DNA of 38,696 bases, from positions 1-38,696 of the forward strand of contig NZ_ABCS01000090.1 of the NCBI RefSeq assembly GCF_000170895.1. The letters are read 5' to 3'. Below are positions 28,251 to 36,495 of the stretch, one piece after another (position 1 is the stretch's first letter; every line of letters begins with the position of its first letter). The position numbers were made by a program, and so were the translations under genes. The notes below the pieces were generated by a model, which was not told the DNA's origin, searched no databases, and was given only the letters and a program-made list of their open reading frames with translations. Origin of the DNA: Plesiocystis pacifica SIR-1. GTDB taxonomy: Bacteria > Myxococcota_A > Polyangia > Nannocystales > Nannocystaceae.

Positions 28251-29063
28251 ATGGCCGAACCCGCCGATGCCGCTGAGGAGCCTGGGTCCACGGACACGAG
28301 CCCCTTCGGCCGGGGCATGCGCGCCGCCTGGGACGGCCTCCGATCGGCGTTTGGCGATGGAGACGTGAACCGAGCCTACCTGCGAGTCGTCGCCGGCTTG
28401 TTCACCCTCACGCTGGCGCTGGACGTGGGCTTGCTGTGGTTGCTGTTCGCCCAAACTGCGCCGACCCCCGACATGGCAACTTGGGCAAAGGTTGGTCTAT
28501 GGGCCGCCCGGGTGCTCGGGACCGTGGCCACCTTCGTGGCGGGGCCGCTGTTGTCGATCTTCGTGGTGAACATCGTCTTCCCCTTCTTCAACCAGCCGGT
28601 GTTCCTGGCCGGTCTCAAGGTGGTCGATTCCGCCCGAGCGGAGGCCCTCGAGGCGAGCGAGGGCATGGTGATGTGGCGCTCGGCCGCCAACGCGACGCGG
28701 CGGCTCGTGGTGTTCCTGGTCCTGAGCCTGTGCTGCTTCGCGTTGAACCTGATCCCCGTGATCGGGAGCGTGGTCGCCACGGTCTGTCAGGCCTGGCTGA
28801 CCGCGAGGACCGTGGGTTGGGAGCTCCTCGACCCCTACTTCGACTGCATCGACATGCGCTATCCCGAGCAAAAGAAGCTGATCCGCGAGCACCGTGCGGT
28901 GCTGCTCGGCTTCGGCTTGCCGCTGTCTCTGGTGCTGGCGATCCCGGTGGTCGGCCCGCTGTTTTTTGGGCTGGCCCAGGCGGCGGCGGGGACCTTGGTC
29001 GCGCGAGAGATCCCCGTCGATCCGCGAGAGGGCGCAGGCCCGAAGACCATGGACAGTCTCTGA
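28251..29063 (+). CDS. EI24/CysZ-like integral membrane protein
   Basis: About 270 residues from ATG 28251. Three to four long hydrophobic segments are visible: about 45-65 (VVAGLFTLTLALDVGLLWLL), 75-115 (ending VFPFFNQPVF), 150-185 (LVVFLVLSLCCFALNLIPVIG) and 230-255 (LLGFGLPLSLVLAIPVVGPLF). The order and the segments FNLIPVIG-like and PxVGPLFFG-like fit the EI24/CysZ family, whose CysZ members carry sulfate; a transport role here is inference. There are no sulfur-assimilation genes nearby. An upstream in-frame start at 28203 would add 16 non-conserved residues. The gene ends just before the tRNA-Ser terminator, which is oriented against it. Confidence 0.75.
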   Translation: MAEPADAAEEPGSTDTSPFGRGMRAAWDGLRSAFGDGDVNRAYLRVVAGLFTLTLALDVGLLWLLFAQTAPTPDMATWAKVGLWAARVLGTVATFVAGPLLSIFVVNIVFPFFNQPVFLAGLKVVDSARAEALEASEGMVMWRSAANATRRLVVFLVLSLCCFALNLIPVIGSVVATVCQAWLTARTVGWELLDPYFDCIDMRYPEQKKLIREHRAVLLGFGLPLSLVLAIPVVGPLFFGLAQAAAGTLVAREIPVDPREGAGPKTMDSL

Positions 29064-29090
29064 GTTCGCTCAGTTCGCTGCGCTTCGCGC

Positions 29091-29132
29091 AAAAAAAGTC
29101 GAGCGCCCGCCATGCGTGATGGGGGCGCTCGT
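29091..29132 (-). terminator. Intrinsic terminator of tRNA-Ser
   Basis: On the minus strand GAGCGCCC (29130-29123) pairs with GGGCGCTC (29108-29101), extendable by one C-G pair. A run of seven T residues follows (A-run at 29091-29097). It starts within six bases of the tRNA 3' end, a classical position. Confidence 0.92.
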
Positions 29133-29135
29133 CTG

Positions 29136-29222
29136 CGGAGCCAGAGGGATTCGAACCCTCGGTAGGGTTACCCCTACACAGGATTAGCAATCCTGCACCT
29201 TCAGCCACTCGGTCATGGCCCC
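29136..29222 (-). tRNA. tRNA-Ser (anticodon GCT)
   Basis: An 87-base minus-strand cloverleaf. The acceptor stem GGGGCCA pairs with TGGCTCC (one G-U) and the discriminator is G. The anticodon stem CAGGA/TCCTG holds loop TTGCTAA, giving anticodon GCT, which reads AGC and AGT. A long variable arm, as in all serine tRNAs, and the T-loop TTCGAAT are present. CCA is not encoded. Confidence 0.96.
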
Positions 29223-29334
29223 AGGGGGCGCAGAAACTAGCGACATCGTCGACCACTTGCAAGGGTCTCGCGGGCTTTGTTGGTGGAGCGCGCGTCTTGC
29301 CGGTCTGCTGGGCACACTGCACACTGGAGAGACC

Positions 29335-30114
29335 ATGAGCGAGACTGCGCGACAAACGCCGCCTGAGCGTCCGGCGGCCCGGGGCCTGAACGAGGTCGCC
29401 CTCGGTGTCGTGTCCGAGAGTGTGTGGTGGGGCCTGTCCTTTCTGGGCGGGCTGACCGTGATCTTCGTGCTCGTGCTGCTGACGAGCATCGTCACCGGCG
29501 AGGCCGAGACGCAGCCGGCGTGGCTGGGCATCATCGGCGGGCCGATCCTGCTGGGTACGGCCTGGGCCTGCTACCGCGGCCTCGAGGCCCTGCTCGTGAG
29601 CAAGGGTGACAAGAGCTACGCCATGGTCCCCGAGCAGCGGCGGCTGTCGGTGGTCACGAGTCTCGGTGCCGCGCTCGGGGCCATCACCATCGCCGTCATG
29701 GGCAGCTCGCTCATCGGCTGGGTGCAGGCCGAGCTCATCGGCATCGAGATCGAGGAGCAAGCGGCGATCGTCGAGCTCGTCGCCCGCGGGGACGCCGTGG
29801 AGCTGGCCCTGCTCACCCTCACGGCGGTCGTGCTGGCCCCGCTCGCGGAGGAGCTGCTGTTCCGCGAGATGTTCTTTCGCCGCCTCTACCACCGCACCGG
29901 GCTCGCGGCGGCGCTCATCGTCCCGGCCCTGGCCTTCGCCATCTCGCACTGGAACCCCGTCGGGCTGGCCGTGTACGCCTGGCTGGCCGTGGTGTTCGCG
30001 CTGACCTACCTCTACACGGGGCGGATCTTCGCGGCGATCCTCGCCCACGCGGGGCACAACGCGATCGTGCTGGCGATCCTGGTGTTTGGTCCCGAGTCGC
30101 CGCTGCAGCCTTGA
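29335..30114 (+). CDS. CPBP-family intramembrane metalloprotease
   Basis: About 259 residues with several transmembrane helices (roughly 30-55, 62-80, 108-130, 160-180, 190-225 and 230-250). The CPBP (Abi/Rce1-like) signature is complete: motif 1 EELLFRE with Glu172/Glu173 and Arg177, motif 2 His205 in FAISHWN, and motif 3 His238 in HAGHN. Members cleave membrane-embedded or prenylated peptides, or protect against peptides; the substrate here is unknown. ATG 29335 is favoured by GGAGAG upstream; the open frame before it runs into the tRNA-Ser promoter region and is not expected to be translated. It lies between two tRNA genes with no other partner. Confidence 0.92.
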   Translation: MSETARQTPPERPAARGLNEVALGVVSESVWWGLSFLGGLTVIFVLVLLTSIVTGEAETQPAWLGIIGGPILLGTAWACYRGLEALLVSKGDKSYAMVPEQRRLSVVTSLGAALGAITIAVMGSSLIGWVQAELIGIEIEEQAAIVELVARGDAVELALLTLTAVVLAPLAEELLFREMFFRRLYHRTGLAAALIVPALAFAISHWNPVGLAVYAWLAVVFALTYLYTGRIFAAILAHAGHNAIVLAILVFGPESPLQP

Positions 30115-30251
30115 GGCCCAGGCGCTCGCCAGGGCCCTCGTGAGACCCCTCCGCGATCTTTTTTGGCCCCGACCGTGATCGAGACCTTGCACGCCCGACC
30201 GGGCCTTGCTACACACCGCACCCCGCAAGCGATTCCAGCTCGCAAGCCCAT

Positions 30252-30325
<74 letters not shown>

Positions 30326-30328
30326 CAA

Positions 30329-30378
30329 CGAGAGCCCCGCTACTCCACTGGAGAGCGGGGCTCTCGCCTTTTGTTTTC
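30329..30378 (+). terminator. Intrinsic terminator between tRNA-Arg and tadA
   Basis: A perfect 12-bp stem GAGAGCCCCGCT (30330-30341) / AGCGGGGCTCTC (30354-30365) with a 12-base loop, then GCC and a T-rich run (TTTTGTTTT). It begins four bases after the tRNA. Only about 40 bases separate the T-run from the tadA start, so tadA either has a very compact promoter or depends partly on read-through. Confidence 0.93.
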
Positions 30379-30416
30379 TGTTTCTTTTCTTGGCGCCAGG
30401 GGCGATCCTGACTCCC

Positions 30417-30951
<535 letters not shown>

Positions 30952-30959
<8 letters not shown>

Positions 30960-31911
30960 GGTCGACGAGACCCTGCAGATCCAGGCCATGCTCACCCGCG
31001 AGCGCCTGGCCGTGGACCTGTGCGACGGCAAGCGGACCAGCTTCCTGACCCACGTCGGCTCCGCGCCGCGCCTCGTGCCCGGGCCGTGGATGGCCCACCG
31101 CAAGCTGATCATGGCGCTGGCCCTGGCCAACCTCGCGCCGCACCAGCGGGCCAGCCTCGCGCAGGCGGTGCTCGTCGACTGGGAGCGGGAGTTTGGCGTG
31201 GGTCGCCTGGTCCTCCACGCGCTGCCCTCGGGCCTGCCCCTGGGCGGGTCGAGCCTGCTCATGCGCCGGCGCGGCGAGGAGGGGGCGCTGCGGGTGCTCT
31301 ACACCTGGGCCCTGGGCCCGCGGGCGATGCCCGTCGAGTGCGACTGGCTGCTGCTCCGCGTCCAGCCCGAGTGGGCCCTCGACAACGCCCCGCGCAAGGT
31401 CGGCGTGCGTGGCCTCGACACCCTCGCCCAGCTCGGCGGCCGGGTGCTCTTGCTCGTGCCCAGCCCCGTCGCCGCGCGCCAGGTCGCCGACGCCATCGCC
31501 GGCCGCCTGCCCGTCGACGCCCACCCGCGCTTTTTGCCGCACCTCGAGGACCACGAGCCCGACGCGCCGCTGTTGCTGTGGCCCCACGACGCGATCCGCT
31601 CGACCACCCTCGAGCGCCGGGTGATCTCGACGGCCGTGCTGATCGGCGCGCCCGAGCTCGTCCGCGGCGAGACCCAGCGCTGGGCGGCGAGGCGCCGCGA
31701 CGCGACCGAAGAAGCCATCGAGGTCGTCGACGCGGCCTGCCCCGGGCGGATGGATCGCAAGTCCCTGACGCGCTACTGGAAGGCCTGCGGCAAGCCCAAG
31801 GTGCTGCTGCGGGGGGACCCGGAGTGGGCGACGCAGGGCGAGCGGTGGCTGCGGTCGATCGGGGCGACGGTTGCCGCCCACGCCGAGAGCACGCAGCTGG
31901 GCCTGTTCTAG
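30952..31911 (+). CDS. Protein of unknown function, coupled to tadA
   Basis: A 319-residue soluble protein that I do not recognise. GTG 30952 is preceded at good distance by GGGAGG, one of the clearest ribosome-binding sites in the window, and lies inside the last codons of tadA, so translation is coupled. Visible features are an N-terminal helical region (HRKLIMALALANLAPHQRASLAQAVLVDWEREFG), a strand-rich middle (VLYTWALGPRAMPVECDWLLLRVQPE; LGGRVLLLVPSPVAARQVADAIAG) and a basic C-terminal part (DRKSLTRYWKACGKPKVLLRGDPEW) before a short LGLF end. There are no membrane segments and no catalytic motif I can name. A role in tRNA handling is suggested only by position. Confidence 0.75.
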
Positions 31912-32055
31912 CGGTCTCGCTAGGCGTCATGTGTCGCCGAGGCGAAACGGCAACCACCCCGCCACGGGGGGCCGCGCCGGGCAAACGACGCGGCGACGCT
32001 CAGGCCCGCCCTCGGGCCAATGGCCCCGGCTCGGAAAAGCAGTTAGCCTGCGTTC

Positions 32056-32583
32056 GTGGCCGAGTCCGACGCTCACACTGCGTACCCTGCCGAGGTCTAT
32101 GAGGGCTTCGATGCTTTCATGCAGCAGATCATCAAGGACACCTACGAGCGGGGCTCGAAGCGCCCGGAGTTCGTGGCCTTGGTCCTGGCTTCGGGGGAGC
32201 TGCTGCCCATGGCGTGGGGGCGGATCAAGAAGGCTGGCGTTCGGGACCTGGCCCTGGGCGCGGCGGGGGTGGTGGCGCTGCGGCTGGGTATTCGATGGTT
32301 GCTCGGGGGGCCCTTGGGGGTGATCTTGACGGGCTTTACCGTGGCGACGCTGATCTCGTTTTTCTGGGCGAATCAGCAGGAGGTGCTCGCGCGGCGCAAG
32401 CCCTACAAGCAGTTGATCGCGGACACCCACGAGAAGTTCGAGGACATTCAGGATCGCTATCGGAACAAGCGCTACGACGCTGGGGAGCGGGCGCTGCTCA
32501 TCGAGGGGCTGTTGCGGCGGACCTTGGCGGAGATTGAGAAGCCGCTCGAGAGTGATGAGGAGTCCGAGGGGGACGAGGACTGA
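32056..32583 (+). CDS. Small membrane protein of unknown function
   Basis: A 175-residue protein starting at GTG 32056. Two adjacent hydrophobic segments, about 67-88 (LALGAAGVVALRLGIRWLLGG) and 89-106 (LGVILTGFTVATLISFFW), would form a membrane hairpin. The N-terminal 60 residues and the C-terminal 70 are charged and helical, the latter coiled-coil-like (KPYKQLIADTHEKFEDIQDRYRNKRYD) and ending in an acidic tail (SDEESEGDED). I recognise no family. The stop codon is only about ten bases from the beginning of repeat copy B, so the element sits directly at its 3' end. Confidence 0.75.
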   Translation: MAESDAHTAYPAEVYEGFDAFMQQIIKDTYERGSKRPEFVALVLASGELLPMAWGRIKKAGVRDLALGAAGVVALRLGIRWLLGGPLGVILTGFTVATLISFFWANQQEVLARRKPYKQLIADTHEKFEDIQDRYRNKRYDAGERALLIEGLLRRTLAEIEKPLESDEESEGDED

Positions 32584-32593
32584 GCCTGCGTCT

Positions 32594-33075
32594 GCGGTAC
32601 TTGGTTAGCTCCGGCGTTGCAGTGGGACTGCGGTGCTTGGTCGGCTCCGACGGTGCTCCGCGGCCTATTCGGCGGGCTCCTCCCCACTCCTGCGCTCGAG
32701 CCGAGCCACGCCTGGTTGCTCTTCCAGGGCTGTAGGCGGCTCGGTGCTCGTCGCAGGGACCCCTCCCGCCGAGCGGCCTGCTGTGTATGCGCCAGAAAAA
32801 TGCCGGGCTAACCCAGAACAGGTTCGCGGCGGCCGGGTGCATCCCCACCAACCTCCGCAACCAGAAACGCCCCAACAACCATGGTCTTCACCCCCGCCAA
32901 AACATTTCTCCTCGCCGCCCCGTGACCGGAGCCGCAGCGAGCGAAGCGAGCGTGAGGTGGATGAATCGCGCGCAGCGAAGCGAGCACGATTCATCGTCGG
33001 GGCGGACGCTGTCGAGGTCCTCTCGATAGCACCTCATGGGGAAAACCAGCCTGCCCTCCAACCCGGGCTGCTTGC
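32594..33075 (+). repeat. Composite dispersed repeat, copy B
   Basis: An inverted counterpart of 11487-12073: about two 36-bp units (32594-32660), the S module (about 32655-32881), the R module (32882-33072) and the first bases of a 30-bp unit (GCAGCAGT). It contains the GAAGCGAGC-type short repeats and the hairpin ATGAATCG/CGATTCAT (32961-32968 with 32987-32994). Its right end supplies the start codon and the first 15 or so codons of the following open frame. No transposase gene or convincing target duplication is visible. Confidence 0.85.
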
Positions 33076-33911
33076 AGCAGTCTCTGTACGACCGAGACGT
33101 CTGCTCGGAAGAAGAAACCAGCTCCGAAGCAGAAACCAGCTCCGAAGCAGAGACCTCCTCAGAAACCGGCAGCGAAGCCCTCGCATGCCCCATCGAGTGG
33201 GTGTTCTTCGTCGACAACGCCGTCCCCCAACCCGACGACGGCTACCCGATCGTCCCCGGCCCCTTCGGCGAGTGCCCCGAGGGCACCGAACTGTCCGAGG
33301 TCTACCCCTGCTTCGGAGACATCTGCACCTGCGAGCACCTCTGCGACCCCGAGTGCGGCCCCCGAGGCGTGTGCCACCCAGAGGAGCCCGACAACACCTG
33401 CGCCTGCCACCCGGCCTACGCTGGCGAGCCCGGAGCGTGCGCCTGGGAGGGCGCGCACGACAACCCGGACTTCGAGGCGGGCTGCGAGGGCTGGAGCTTC
33501 GCGGCGTTCACGGGCACCGAGCCGGGGCAGGTCGTCGCCGAGGTCCTCGACGGCGGGCTGCACCTGCACGTCGAGCGCTGCGAGGAGCTCGCCGCCTACA
33601 CGACCGTGCGCGTCCCCGACGCCATGGAGCTGCCCGAGGGCGCGGCGCTGGTGTTCGACTACCGCCTCGAGATCATCGGCGAGCCGGGCAACGGCGGGCC
33701 CCTCGACGTGGACCTGTCCAACGAGGGCGTGGGCCCGCTCGAGGCGACCGGGGGGGAGCTGGCGGAGTCTCGGACCTGCCTGCCGCTGAGCTACGGCTTC
33801 ACGCGCCAGCTCGAGTTTCGGCTGTGGGGCGCGGGCGTGTGCGCCGATCCCCTCGAGATTGATCTGTGGGTCGACACGCTCGCGGTGGTCGCCGACCCCA
33901 ACTGTGGCTGA
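33036..33911 (+). CDS. Cys-rich secreted-type protein with repeat-derived N-terminus (possible pseudogene)
   Basis: A 291-residue open frame. The first 15 or so residues (MGKTSLPSNPGCLQQ) are encoded by the dispersed repeat; copy A would encode MGKTSLLSNPGSMQQ at its equivalent site. Then come a Ser/Glu linker with three ETSSEA-type units, a disulfide-rich module (FGDICTCEHLCDPECGPRGVCHPEEPDNTCACHP, about 90-125) and a jelly-roll-like beta-strand region to the end (FDYRLEIIGEPGN, LEFRLWGAGVC). Comparable proteins in this window carry a lipoprotein signal before such a linker; here none exists. I infer that the repeat replaced the 5' end, leaving either a non-exported product or a dead gene. 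It ends 17 bases from the convergent helicase gene. Confidence 0.6.
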   Translation: MGKTSLPSNPGCLQQSLYDRDVCSEEETSSEAETSSEAETSSETGSEALACPIEWVFFVDNAVPQPDDGYPIVPGPFGECPEGTELSEVYPCFGDICTCEHLCDPECGPRGVCHPEEPDNTCACHPAYAGEPGACAWEGAHDNPDFEAGCEGWSFAAFTGTEPGQVVAEVLDGGLHLHVERCEELAAYTTVRVPDAMELPEGAALVFDYRLEIIGEPGNGGPLDVDLSNEGVGPLEATGGELAESRTCLPLSYGFTRQLEFRLWGAGVCADPLEIDLWVDTLAVVADPNCG

Positions 33912-33928
33912 GCCGCTGAGGGGGCCGC

Positions 33929-36343
33929 TCAGCCGGGGGGCTGCTCGTCGTCCTCGTCGATGAGGTCCTGCGGAACCAGCGGGCTGGGTCGGCCCGAGCA
34001 CACCAGCCACAGCTGGTAGGCGGTGCGGGTGCAGGCGATGTGCAGCAGGTGCCGGGCCGAGTCGCGCACGGGGTAGTTTTGCCGGGTCGGGTCGAGGACG
34101 ATGACGTAGTCGAACTCGAGGCCCTTGACCTGGCGGACGTCGGTGACGTCGATGCCGGGCAGGAAGGTGAAGTCCTGGCGCGAGACCAGGCGCAGGCGCG
34201 GGACCTCGGCGATGTGCAGGGCCTCGTAGTAGGCCTCGGCCTGCTGGGGGTAGCGGGTCAGCAGGGCCACGGAGGCCGTGGGCTCGCGCTGCATCAGGTT
34301 GCGCAGGGCCTCGCCGAGGAAGGCGACGGACTCGCCCATGTCGGAGAAGCCGAAGTAGCTGACCGGGGCGCCGTCGCGGGCGATGAGGTCGTCGTTGGGG
34401 TCGTGGAGGTGGCCGAGCACGTGCTGGGCGATGGCCATGACCTGACGCGTGGACCGGTAGGTGATCTTGAGGGGCTGGATGGCCACGTGGGGCAGGCCGG
34501 CGTCCTCGAGCAGCTGCGGCCAGTCGACGAAGCCGTTGTCGAAGATCATCTTCTGGGCCTTGTCGCCCGCGATGGTCACGCTGCGCCCGGCCGAGGCGGT
34601 GTCGAGCAGCACGCGGACCTCGATGGGGCACAGGTCCTGGGCCTCGTCGATGACGATGTGCTCGTACTCGAAGCGCTTGCCCTTGACGAACAGGCCGCCG
34701 CGCTTGGCCTGGTACAGGCGCATGATCACGGCGTCGTCCTCTCCGTCGAGGCGCGGGGGCTTGCGCGGCGAGCTGGGCTCGTCGTCGTCGTCGTCGCGGC
34801 GGAGGTTGGGCTCGTCCTTGTGGTCGCGCCAGTCGATCAGCGCCGAGGTCTTCTTGGCGCACCACTTGACGATGGTGTTGACCTCGGAGTCGGAGAACTC
34901 GTCGGGGGCCTTGCTGGCGATGGCGTTGCGGATCCGCCGGCCGTCGCCGAACAGCTCGGCCCAGTCCCCGACGACGTCGTCGACGCTGCCCCTGAAGGCG
35001 CGCAGGCTGGTCTCGGCGGCGGCGCGGGTCTTGGCCGGGAGGTTGCGCCCGTCTTCTTCGATGAGCCAGCGCAGGGCTCGGTGGCCGCGGACGCTGGGCG
35101 GGAGCTTGGCGAGCTTGCGCCACTGCTCGAGGACCTGCTCGCCGCCCGGGCGGCCGCGCAGGCGATCTTCGAGGGAGCGCTCGACGTCGGCGAGGTCCTC
35201 GGCGACGAGCTCGGCGATCATCTCGAGCACCATCGGGTGCTTCTTGAACCGGACCACGGCCTCGGGGGTCGAGTCCGTGCGCTGGGCCGGGATGTCGAGG
35301 CGCAGGCGCCGGAGCAGCGCGGCGCTCCACCGGCGGTAGGTGGTCACGGTCACCCCCTCGACGCCGAGGGAGGGGAGGACGTGGCGGATGTACTCGACCA
35401 GGGCCTCGTTGAAGACCACGATCAGCATCTTCTCCGGGCTGAAGCGGCGGCGGTCCTGGAACGCGAGGTAGGCCACGCGGTGCAGGGCGACGGTCGTCTT
35501 GCCCGAGCCCGCGCCGCCTTGGATCAGCACCACGCCCGACTCGGGCTGGGTGATCAGGCCGAACTGCTGCTTGTCGATGAGCGCCGTGATCTCCTGGAGG
35601 CGCTTGTCGGCGAGGCCGTCGAGGTCGTTGTTGACGCCCAGCTGGCCCCGAGGCACGCGCACGGCCTTGCCGGTGCCGCCGGCGAGGCTCGGGCGGGCCT
35701 CCCGGCCCAGGTCGCGCCACGCCCCGCCGCGGCCGAGGGCGAAGCTGCCCTGGGGGGTGTCGATGCGGCGCAGCTTGCCCTCGCCCACGACCACGCTGCG
35801 GCGCAGGAGCACGGTGCCCTCGATGCTGCGGTCGTCGAACTCTTCTTCGTACTCGTCGAGCTCGTCGTAGCGGTAGTAGAGCCGGGACACGGGGGCGTTG
35901 CGCCAGTCGACGATCGACAGGCCGTCGCCCTTGTCGAGCATGGTCCGCTTGCCGATCAGCACGTCGCGCAGCTTGCCCATCCGGGCCTCGCGCAGGCGCA
36001 GGTGGCCGAAGTAGGGGTTTTGGGGGTCGACGGGCGCGGTCCGGCCGGACCCGCGCTTGGCGTTGAGGGCCGCGAGCTGATGCATCTGGTCCATCAGCGA
36101 GGCGAGGTCCTCCTCCTTGGCCGTGGCGATCTCGTCGCGCAGCTCGATCATCGCGCTGTTGAGATCTTCGAACTGGTGGGTCGCGGTCGCCAGCTGCTCC
36201 TCCACGCGGGCTTGGATGCGTTCGAGGATCGACAGCTCCTCCGCGACGATGTCGCGGCCGCCCTCGGCGAGGGCCGCGAGTGCGTCGGCGGTGGGCTCCG
36301 CCGAGGGGGTCTCTGGGGCGACGCTGGTCAGGCGCTCAGACAC
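33929..36343 (-). CDS. HelD-like UvrD-family superfamily 1 helicase
   Basis: About 804 residues from GTG 36343 (TTG 36361 is an alternative). The N-terminal 110 residues are a charged coiled coil. The segment LSIVDWRNAPVSRLYYRYDELDEYEEEF matches the region before the motor in HelD proteins. SF1 motifs follow: Walker A GGAGSGKTTVALHR (276-289), Walker B IVIDEAQD (about 563), ITYRSTRQ, RQVKGLEFDYVIV and a C-terminal motif ACTRTAYQLWLV. A non-conserved insert lies between the two motor halves, with an acidic RRDDDDDEPS patch. HelD proteins free stalled RNA polymerase from DNA or nucleic acid with ATP; that role is inferred from family. It diverges from the M28 peptidase gene across about 150 bases. 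Confidence 0.9.
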   Translation of the reverse strand: MSERLTSVAPETPSAEPTADALAALAEGGRDIVAEELSILERIQARVEEQLATATHQFEDLNSAMIELRDEIATAKEEDLASLMDQMHQLAALNAKRGSGRTAPVDPQNPYFGHLRLREARMGKLRDVLIGKRTMLDKGDGLSIVDWRNAPVSRLYYRYDELDEYEEEFDDRSIEGTVLLRRSVVVGEGKLRRIDTPQGSFALGRGGAWRDLGREARPSLAGGTGKAVRVPRGQLGVNNDLDGLADKRLQEITALIDKQQFGLITQPESGVVLIQGGAGSGKTTVALHRVAYLAFQDRRRFSPEKMLIVVFNEALVEYIRHVLPSLGVEGVTVTTYRRWSAALLRRLRLDIPAQRTDSTPEAVVRFKKHPMVLEMIAELVAEDLADVERSLEDRLRGRPGGEQVLEQWRKLAKLPPSVRGHRALRWLIEEDGRNLPAKTRAAAETSLRAFRGSVDDVVGDWAELFGDGRRIRNAIASKAPDEFSDSEVNTIVKWCAKKTSALIDWRDHKDEPNLRRDDDDDEPSSPRKPPRLDGEDDAVIMRLYQAKRGGLFVKGKRFEYEHIVIDEAQDLCPIEVRVLLDTASAGRSVTIAGDKAQKMIFDNGFVDWPQLLEDAGLPHVAIQPLKITYRSTRQVMAIAQHVLGHLHDPNDDLIARDGAPVSYFGFSDMGESVAFLGEALRNLMQREPTASVALLTRYPQQAEAYYEALHIAEVPRLRLVSRQDFTFLPGIDVTDVRQVKGLEFDYVIVLDPTRQNYPVRDSARHLLHIACTRTAYQLWLVCSGRPSPLVPQDLIDEDDEQPPG

Positions 36344-36495
36344 GATCGCCGTGATTAGCAAAAGCTGAGCCCGCGCGCACCCCTCGAGGGCGCGGGGCCT
36401 CGGGTCGGGCCTCCCCGGGCTCCGATCGTCACCTGGGCGCCGAGAACGCGAGTTCAGGCCGTTTCGCTTTTGGACGGGACGCGCTATTCACGGTC

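Noticed and set aside
32588..33105. CGTCTGC on both sides of repeat copy B as a target-site duplication
   Set aside because: Seven bases, not placed at matching distances from the element ends, and no equivalent at copy A; expected by chance.
34040..36358. A 772-codon plus-strand open frame opposite the helicase
   Set aside because: It is an antisense shadow; the helicase on the minus strand has all SF1 motifs.
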